DNA of 10,855 nt, taken from NCBI GenBank assembly GCA_030592655.1, contig JAUVIQ010000095.1, forward strand, positions 1 through 10,855. The letters are read 5' to 3'. Shown piece by piece: positions 6,363-10,855 of the stretch; position 1 is the first letter of the stretch; each line of letters starts with the position of its first letter. Made by a program: the position numbers and the translations under genes. This DNA is from Planctomycetales bacterium. Its GTDB lineage: Bacteria > Planctomycetota > Phycisphaerae > SM23-33. Under the pieces are notes generated by a model, which did not search any database, was not told the DNA's origin, and saw only the letters and a program-made list of their open reading frames with translations.

Positions 6363-6653
6363 TCATTTCATATGTTCGGGTACGAGCGGTTCTGCCAGTG
6401 CGAATCGGTCCCAACTCATACCACCACATTTCGGACACAGGCCTGTTTTCGGTATCATCCCGTGCGCCGGGGCGTATCCGCAGTAGTGGCAGTTGACAAA
6501 CATCCGCTTGGGTCTGGCGGCAGAAGGCGGGACGCGGAAATAATCACTGCAGGCGGCATCCGTCAGACGGGCGTAATGTGGGCGACCTGCCCGCCTTTTA
6601 CGACCAGCCAACCCGCTTTGAGTCTTAACGCTATTGGTATTTATACGACTCAT
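6363..6653 (-). CDS. Small zinc-ribbon protein, unknown function
   Basis: 96 residues. The C-terminal half carries a four-cysteine zinc ribbon, C55-x2-C58 and C73-x2-C76 (CHYCGY and CPKCGG), followed by a short MSWDRFALAEPLVPEH tail. The N-terminal 50 residues are basic (GRKRRAGRPHYAR), low-complexity and probably disordered. The ATG at 6653 has AAGG about 10 nt upstream. A second start at residue 51 (6503) would give a minimal zinc-ribbon protein of 46 residues but has a weaker ribosome-binding site. The Cys pattern argues that the frame is real. It could bind nucleic acid or a protein partner; I cannot assign a family. Confidence 0.68.
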   Translation of the reverse strand: MSRINTNSVKTQSGLAGRKRRAGRPHYARLTDAACSDYFRVPPSAARPKRMFVNCHYCGYAPAHGMIPKTGLCPKCGGMSWDRFALAEPLVPEHMK

Positions 6654-6850
6654 TTCCTATTACCTTGCCAAGCCGACGGCACACTGCAATCAGGCACACC
6701 AATCCGCTATTATTTTAGACGTTTCCGGCGGCAAATAGTTTCAGATAAATTGAGGATTTCTACAGTATTATTCTTACTCTATGTCTCGCAAGGCTTTATG
6801 GCGGCCGGCGGCTCGACAAAACTTCTTCCCATTCTCACCTGACGAGGGGT
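6654..6850. other. Divergent intergenic region without a recognisable gene
   Basis: About 200 bases between the minus-strand zinc-ribbon gene and the plus-strand lipoprotein gene. I find no convincing ORF, RNA or repeat. It must contain the promoter of the zinc-ribbon gene, but no strong -35/-10 pair stands out. Confidence 0.5.
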
Positions 6851-6878
6851 TTCACACCCGCAAACTTGCGCGTATAAT
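6851..6878 (+). promoter_or_regulatory. Promoter of the F5/8-type C domain lipoprotein gene
   Basis: TTCACA (6851-6856) and a perfect TATAAT (6873-6878) are separated by 16 bp. Only nine bases lie between the -10 box and the ATG at 6888, so transcription would start at or next to the start codon. No Shine-Dalgarno sequence is present in those nine bases. Confidence 0.65.
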
Positions 6879-6887
6879 GTTTCGGAC

Positions 6888-7376
6888 ATGAATTACCTGA
6901 AAAAATGTATCTTCCTGGTTTTTCTGGCCGGCGTAATGGTCGGGTGCGATGTTGTCGCGCCTGTCTATAGGCAAAGCACTGGCGGCTATCTCGGCGCGAA
7001 CATTACGCTCAAGAACACCTGGAGCGTTCGAGGCGACCTGGCCAATCCCGCCGCCGCCGCCGATGAGGACCTTTCCACATTCGCTCGAAGCAACCACGGT
7101 TATACCGGGGCAGAATTGATCATCGACCTGAAGAAGGTCTGCCTCTTTCAGACCGTTATCCTCGAGCACGGAGCCGCCAGGAACGGGCACTGCCGGAAGG
7201 CCGATATATCCACCAGCGTGGACGGTAAGCATTTCAGTAATAAATACGTCGTACCCGGAACACGTCGTGTTACGATCATCTCGCTACCGGCTCCGACGCT
7301 CGCGAGATACGTTCGCATCAAGGTCGTCAGACCCGGAAGAAGCCGATGGGCAATAGCAGAGGTTTATATACAGTAG
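6888..7376 (+). CDS. Probable lipoprotein with F5/8-type C (discoidin-like) domain
   Basis: 162 residues. A lipoprotein signal peptide (MNYLKKCIFLVFLAGVMVGC) predicts lipidation at C20. D21 follows the Cys, which in enterobacteria retains lipoproteins in the inner membrane; this rule may not hold here. Residues 35-162 look like a galactose-binding-like beta sandwich of the F5/8 type C class: ADEDLSTFARS near the start, GAELIIDLKKVCLFQTVIL in the first core strands, ADISTSVDGKHF in the middle, and LARYVRIKVV with IAEVYIQ at the end. Such domains usually bind carbohydrate. No catalytic domain is attached, so it may be a surface carbohydrate-binding or adhesion protein. Initiation is probably leaderless. 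It stands upstream of the radical SAM gene but is separated by a repeat-rich gap. Confidence 0.8.
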   Translation: MNYLKKCIFLVFLAGVMVGCDVVAPVYRQSTGGYLGANITLKNTWSVRGDLANPAAAADEDLSTFARSNHGYTGAELIIDLKKVCLFQTVILEHGAARNGHCRKADISTSVDGKHFSNKYVVPGTRRVTIISLPAPTLARYVRIKVVRPGRSRWAIAEVYIQ

Positions 7377-7397
7377 GGACCAGGATAACAAGGAGCA

Positions 7398-7425
7398 GGC
7401 ATTGGGCATTTGGCATCGGGCATTG
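7398..7425. repeat. Heptamer array A (GGCATTN x4), inverted relative to array B
   Basis: Four consecutive 7-base units read GGCATTG, GGCATTT, GGCATCG and GGCATTG. They are the reverse complement of the AATGCCG units at 7523-7549 and can fold back on them. The array lies 22 bases after the lipoprotein stop codon, so in a read-through transcript it would form a long hairpin enclosing the radical SAM start region. Confidence 0.8.
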
Positions 7426-7433
7426 GTGGAGCG

Positions 7434-7462
7434 TTGGTTGTTTCACGCCCCGTCGCTATATT
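7434..7462 (+). promoter_or_regulatory. Candidate promoter of the radical SAM gene
   Basis: TTGGTT (7434-7439), a 17-bp spacer and TATATT (7457-7462) fit a sigma70-type promoter that would give a leader of about 37 bases before the ATG at 7506. The -35 overlaps TGGTTGTT (7435-7442), which is repeated in inverted form at 7496-7503. Confidence 0.45.
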
Positions 7463-7505
7463 ATGAGGTTTTGCTGAACGCCGGATCAAAACAGCAACAA
7501 CCACA

Positions 7506-9011
7506 ATGAACATTGTACCACAAATGCCGAATGCCGAATGCCGAATGCCTTCCGGTAATCCGCAATCCGAAATCCGAAATCCGCAATCATCCGGTTCCTC
7601 TCGCCGCAAACTTCGGCTCATAAACCCACACAGTGCGCTTTCGACGATCACCATGCCGGAGATCATCCGGAAGATGACGTTTTCCCGGCGCGGGCTCTTC
7701 ATGCCGTTGAACCTGGCTATATGCGCAGCGGTTGTGCCGGACGGGTGGGACGTCGAAATCGTCGATGAAAACATCACCGACTCGCCGCATGAAGCCGTTG
7801 CCGACGTTGACGTCGTCGGTATCGGCGCGATGACCACACAGGCCAAGCGGGCATACGAAATAGCCGACCAGTACCGCGCCCTTGACGTTCCGGTGATCCT
7901 CGGCGGGATTCACCCGTCGGCCCTGCCGGACGAGGCGCTTCAGCACGCTTCAATCGTCTGTAAGGGCGACGCCGAAGCGACCCTGCCAAGGGCGCTGCGC
8001 GACCTGGACGCCGGGCAAGCCAAACCGCTCTACGACTGGACAGAGGTCCCGGAAACGCCCATCGCCACGCCGAGGAAGGACCTGCTGGACCCGGCGGAAT
8101 ATCTCGTCTTCAACCCCATTCAGACGACCCGCGGATGCCCGCATTCGTGTACTTTCTGCACTACGCCCGCAATTTTCGGTAAAAGGTTCCGGCAGCGGGA
8201 AATCGGCGACATCATTGATGAGATATCCGAGGCATACGAACGCTTCGGCAGCAAGGTGTTCATCTTTTCCGACGACAACGTCGCCGGAAACCACGCATGG
8301 GCGATGGAACTGTTCGAGAGGCTCAAACCGCTGAAAGTCCGATGGGCCAGTCAGTGTGACATCCTCATCGCCAATAACGATCGTCTCCTTGCGGCGATGC
8401 GTGACAGCGGGTGCATCGGGCTTATCCTGGGTCTGGAAAGCCCGAAAAATGAAACGCTCGCCGAGTCCGGCAAGCAATATGCAAAGGCCGAAACCTACAT
8501 CGAGCGGATAAAGAAGATTCAGTCTTACAGCATCAGCATCTGGGGTTCGTTTATTTTCGGTTTCGACAGCGACGATTGGCGGGACTGTGCCGCTGCGGTC
8601 CGCTTCGCCCAGCGGGCTGATTTGTGCATGAGTTGCTATCCGATCCTGACGCCATATCCGGGAACTGTCGTTTTCGACCAGTTCCGACGCGAAGGCAGGC
8701 TGCTGACAACGGATTGGGATAAGTACAACGGCGCGACGGTGGTTTTTCTGCCGGTGAAGATGACAATCGACCAACTCCGCCACGCGCAGATGGCGGCATT
8801 CCACGAGTTCTATACTCCGCGCAGCGCGATAAAGCGGCTTAAGGCATTGCCGTTGAAGAAGAATTCTTATCTGGCCAATTTTGCCATCTATCGCGGGTTG
8901 ACGTATTACTACAGCAAACGAGGCCGGCCTTTGCCGAGGTTCTCCGACTTCGCCGAACCCGACGCCGAACAGCGCATCGCCCGCTCGCTGGGAGAAAAAT
9001 TCCCAGGATGA
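7506..9011 (+). CDS. B12-binding-domain radical SAM protein
   Basis: 501 residues as annotated. Residues 35-165 form a cobalamin-binding-type Rossmann domain (KLRLINPHSALSTITMPE, WDVEIVDENI, VDVVGIGAMTTQA, VILGGIHPSALPDEAL). The radical SAM core carries C211-x3-C215-x2-C218 in TTRGCPHSCTFCTTP, the ligands of the [4Fe-4S] cluster that cleaves S-adenosylmethionine. Later features are VFIFSDDN, ILGLESP, GSFIFGFDSDD and YPILTPYPGT, with a C-terminal extension typical of this B12/radical SAM group. Substrate is unknown; relatives methylate or rearrange lipids, natural products or other small molecules. The first ~34 residues are unrelated to the family and are largely encoded by heptamer repeats. 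No ribosome-binding site precedes the ATG, and the only later in-frame ATG near the domain start, at residue 50, would remove conserved residues. Confidence 0.9.
   Translation: MNIVPQMPNAECRMPSGNPQSEIRNPQSSGSSRRKLRLINPHSALSTITMPEIIRKMTFSRRGLFMPLNLAICAAVVPDGWDVEIVDENITDSPHEAVADVDVVGIGAMTTQAKRAYEIADQYRALDVPVILGGIHPSALPDEALQHASIVCKGDAEATLPRALRDLDAGQAKPLYDWTEVPETPIATPRKDLLDPAEYLVFNPIQTTRGCPHSCTFCTTPAIFGKRFRQREIGDIIDEISEAYERFGSKVFIFSDDNVAGNHAWAMELFERLKPLKVRWASQCDILIANNDRLLAAMRDSGCIGLILGLESPKNETLAESGKQYAKAETYIERIKKIQSYSISIWGSFIFGFDSDDWRDCAAAVRFAQRADLCMSCYPILTPYPGTVVFDQFRREGRLLTTDWDKYNGATVVFLPVKMTIDQLRHAQMAAFHEFYTPRSAIKRLKALPLKKNSYLANFAIYRGLTYYYSKRGRPLPRFSDFAEPDAEQRIARSLGEKFPG
7523..7584 (+). repeat. 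Heptamer arrays B (AATGCCG x4) and C (AATCCGM x4)
   Basis: Array B (7523-7549) has four units of AATGCCG, the last lacking its final base. Array C (7557-7584) has four units reading AATCCGC, AATCCGA, AATCCGA and AATCCGC. Both lie inside the 5' end of the radical SAM ORF and encode residues about 7-27. Array B is the inverted partner of array A at 7398-7425. The unit length of seven means each repeat shifts frame, giving non-repetitive peptide. Confidence 0.9.
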
Positions 9012-9037
9012 GTCTGTCGCATGAACAAAAAACATTT

Positions 9038-9133
9038 GCCACAGAGGTGCAGAGGACACAGAGAGAAAAATACGAAAAAATGGAAATCTTTTTTTACCTT
9101 TATTTATCTCTGTGTTCTCTGTGCCTCTGTGGC
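9038..9133. repeat. Inverted repeat with CACAGAGG-type arms
   Basis: Arms of 27 bp at 9038-9064 and 9107-9133 (outer GCCACAGAGG against CCTCTGTGGC) match at 24 positions and enclose a 42-base A/T-rich loop. The arms contain repeated ACAGAG steps. It fills nearly all of the gap between the radical SAM gene and the following membrane-protein gene and could serve as a 3'-end hairpin for the former. It is a different family from the repeats near feoB. It looks like a miniature, non-coding dispersed element. Confidence 0.88.
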
Positions 9134-9154
9134 CCATTCTTTTAGGAAAACGAC

Positions 9155-9598
9155 ATGAACGACGAAAACGCAGCAGGTACATCGGGAACTGACACGAAAT
9201 TTGTGATAATCGCCGGTTCGCTGCTTTTGGTGATTATCGCGTTGCTGGCGGGGCTGTGGGCGAGTATGCGAACCCGCGCGATGCGGGCTGAACGCGATGT
9301 TGTCGCTTTGCGAACCCAATTGAAATTTGCGACCGGCGTCGGCGTGCGATTCTCATGCGGCCCGGGTTCCCTCAACGCAATGCTCCAGCAGATGACCTCC
9401 AAGGCAATGCTTCGTCATAAAGTACAGCGCGAAAGCCTCCGAACCGAACAGGTTCACCTCAACGGCCTGGATGTAAATGCCCTCCACCTTCCGGCAGATA
9501 AGGCCGAGAAGTTTGGCTTCATCCCCGGCGACGTGATAATCGTCGATAAACCACCGCCGACAACAACGACGGCGCCAATTACGACCATGCCTCGCTGA
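9155..9598 (+). CDS. Single-pass membrane protein of unknown function
   Basis: 147 residues. An acidic N-terminal segment (1-14) is followed by one clear transmembrane helix at about residues 16-37 (FVIIAGSLLLVIIALLAGLW) and then an Arg-rich, possibly coiled stretch (RTRAMRAERDVVALRTQL). By the positive-inside rule the C-terminal part may be cytoplasmic, but a single helix is weak evidence. The soluble part holds one Cys (C68), a LHLPADKAEKFGFIPGDVIIV segment and a Pro/Thr-rich tail (PPPTTTTAPITT). AGGA lies 8 bases before the ATG. I recognise no family. The aspartyl protease-like gene starts 47 bases downstream on the same strand; between them is only a small hairpin (9604-9616) without a T-run, so the two are probably co-transcribed. 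Confidence 0.75.
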   Translation: MNDENAAGTSGTDTKFVIIAGSLLLVIIALLAGLWASMRTRAMRAERDVVALRTQLKFATGVGVRFSCGPGSLNAMLQQMTSKAMLRHKVQRESLRTEQVHLNGLDVNALHLPADKAEKFGFIPGDVIIVDKPPPTTTTAPITTMPR

Positions 9599-9645
9599 AG
9601 CCTGTCCCGTGGGGACGAGCACACCGAAAGAAGAAAGATAATAAG

Positions 9646-10833
9646 ATGAGAGGCAGAGGATATATCCCGGCGGCGGCGGTTCTTGTGTTGCTGTGGGTTT
9701 TCGGATGCGTTACGCCGAAACCCACAAGCAGACCAACGACCACGACATCGCCGAGTGTTCTACGGCCTGGGGTTATCGCCGAGTTCGATATTGCCAAGGA
9801 CGGACAGCTTATCCTCCTTCCAGTGCAGTTCGAGGGAAAAACTTACCAGTTCTTCCTGGATACCGGATCGACGTTTTGCGTTTTCGATGAATCTTTGCGT
9901 GATCGCCTGGGTCAGCCCACGGAGACTATTAAGGTGGCGACAGTAGGCAAGATCAGGAAATTCAAGGTGTACGCCGCCCCCGAAGCCTTTCTAGGTCCGC
10001 TGAACCTGAAAGAAGGCAAGTCGGTAATGTGTTTTGATATGAAAATGTTTCGGCAGGCGACAGGACTGGAGATTCGAGGCATCGTCGGGATGAGCGTTTT
10101 ACGCAAATATGTCCTTCAGATTGATTTTGATCGTGGTAAGTTGGCGCTGCTCAAGCCTGATTATCGCAAGCACCCGGAATGGGGCAGCGCGGTCCCAATC
10201 CGACTTGACAAGTTGGGAACGCCCATCGTAACAGCCAGGATGCCGGCAAGTATTAAAGCCGATTTCATGGTGGATACCGGTCGTGATGATAGTGGAAGCC
10301 TGACCAAACCACTGTTTGATTATATCGTTGAGGAAATGAATCTGGAGACGAGCGAGGTACCTGCCGTAACAGCCGCCGGTACCGTGTGGAAACGTAAGGC
10401 GAGAATCGCCAACGTTACCGTCGGACAGTTCACCTGCAAAAACCTGATTATCGCCGAAGGAAATTCTTATGGTCTGGGCCTGGATTGGCTTCGCCGGTTT
10501 CGCGTAACGTTCGACTTTCACAATGAGAAGATGTACCTGAAAAAGGGGTTTCAATTCAACCAACCGGACGAGACGGGCATGAGCGGATTTAACTTTCTCC
10601 GCATCAATGGCCGGACAGTGGTGTGCTTCGTGAATAAGGACGGTCCTGCCGCCCAGGCCGGTATCCAGGTCAGGGATGTCATCCTGACGGTCAACGGTAA
10701 ACCGGCGGCGTCCTACGAGAAGTGGGAACTTAACCGCTTGCTGCGCAGCGGGGATAAAAAGAAAATCACGATGACGATCCAACGCGGAAAAAAGAAAATG
10801 ACGGTTACTTTTCTCCTGAAAAGACGACTTTGA
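9646..10833 (+). CDS. Retropepsin-like aspartyl protease lipoprotein with C-terminal PDZ domain
   Basis: 395 residues. A lipoprotein-type signal (VLLWVFGC) predicts lipidation at C21, followed by a Pro/Thr linker to about residue 37. Residues 42-170 resemble a retropepsin fold, with the active-site motif FFLDTGST (D72-T73-G74) and a hydrophobic-Gly element RGIVGMSVL (144-152). A second, related half (181-300) has FMVDTGRDDSG (D210-T211-G212) and GLGLDWLRRF (276-285). Residues 310-390 form a PDZ domain (GPAAQAGIQVRDVILTVNG). Pepsin-type enzymes need two catalytic Asp; here both DTG motifs are in one chain, so an intramolecular active site is conceivable, although each half could instead dimerise. 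The PDZ domain would recognise protein C-termini or unfolded segments. Location is probably periplasmic, membrane-anchored. The ribosome-binding site before the ATG is a weak AAAGA. Confidence 0.88.
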   Translation: MRGRGYIPAAAVLVLLWVFGCVTPKPTSRPTTTTSPSVLRPGVIAEFDIAKDGQLILLPVQFEGKTYQFFLDTGSTFCVFDESLRDRLGQPTETIKVATVGKIRKFKVYAAPEAFLGPLNLKEGKSVMCFDMKMFRQATGLEIRGIVGMSVLRKYVLQIDFDRGKLALLKPDYRKHPEWGSAVPIRLDKLGTPIVTARMPASIKADFMVDTGRDDSGSLTKPLFDYIVEEMNLETSEVPAVTAAGTVWKRKARIANVTVGQFTCKNLIIAEGNSYGLGLDWLRRFRVTFDFHNEKMYLKKGFQFNQPDETGMSGFNFLRINGRTVVCFVNKDGPAAQAGIQVRDVILTVNGKPAASYEKWELNRLLRSGDKKKITMTIQRGKKKMTVTFLLKRRL

Positions 10834-10855
10834 CAAAACGGACGAAATCGTCGCC

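Noticed and set aside
7398..7584. CRISPR array
   Set aside because: The repeats are contiguous 7-base units without spacers, and no cas genes are present.
7950..9182. A 410-codon open frame on the minus strand opposite the radical SAM gene
   Set aside because: It lies antisense to a clearly recognisable gene, shows no family motifs, and runs through the inverted repeat at 9038-9133. It is a compositional shadow.
9604..9616. Terminator between the membrane-protein gene and the aspartyl protease gene
   Set aside because: The GTCCC/GGGAC stem is only 5 bp and has no T-run, so co-transcription is more likely.
10099..10836. A 245-codon minus-strand frame opposite the aspartyl protease gene
   Set aside because: The plus-strand frame has DTG and PDZ motifs, and the antisense frame has none.

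Overview
The window looks like a chromosomal segment from a Planctomycetota bacterium, most likely of the Phycisphaerae or a relative. This is inferred from a secreted protein ending in a PEP-CTERM sorting motif, a HemP homologue, a B12-binding radical SAM protein, several lipoproteins, and gaps filled with short palindromic and heptamer repeats. No rRNA, tRNA, transposase, phage or CRISPR feature is visible.

The left half (1-5000, all minus strand) is an iron-acquisition block. It reads from a DtxR/MntR-type regulator fused to a FeoA domain, through a stand-alone feoA (ATGA overlap) and feoB, to a 51-aa FeoB-associated Cys-rich membrane protein. Downstream, behind its own promoter, lies hemP, closed by an intrinsic terminator. 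The last gene on this side is a PEP-CTERM protein cut by the window edge. The promoters of hemP and of the regulator share about 50 bp of aligned sequence (-35, -10 and an imperfect palindrome over the start site), so one metal-responsive regulator probably controls both. The regulator's predicted metal site mixes MntR-like (Asp14, Glu17) and DtxR-like (Cys106) residues.

The middle (5000-6660, minus strand) holds cinA (NMN deamidase / competence-damage protein) and a small zinc-ribbon protein with a hairpin between them. Three related palindromic repeats sit at the feoB/small-gene gap, the feoA/feoB gap and the regulator/cinA gap. The last one supplies the cinA stop codon.

The right half (6850-10833, plus strand) carries four genes. 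They are a probable lipoprotein with an F5/8-type C (discoidin-like) domain and a possibly leaderless start, a B12-binding radical SAM protein whose first ~35 codons are mostly heptamer-repeat DNA, a single-pass membrane protein of unknown function, and a probable lipoprotein with two retropepsin-like DTG motifs and a C-terminal PDZ domain. The last two probably form a transcription unit.

The best candidates for new biology are the shared hemP/feo control element with its hybrid-site DtxR-FeoA regulator, the intergenic repeat families remodelling gene ends, and the two-motif aspartyl protease-PDZ lipoprotein. No clearly novel multi-gene defence or biosynthetic system is visible.
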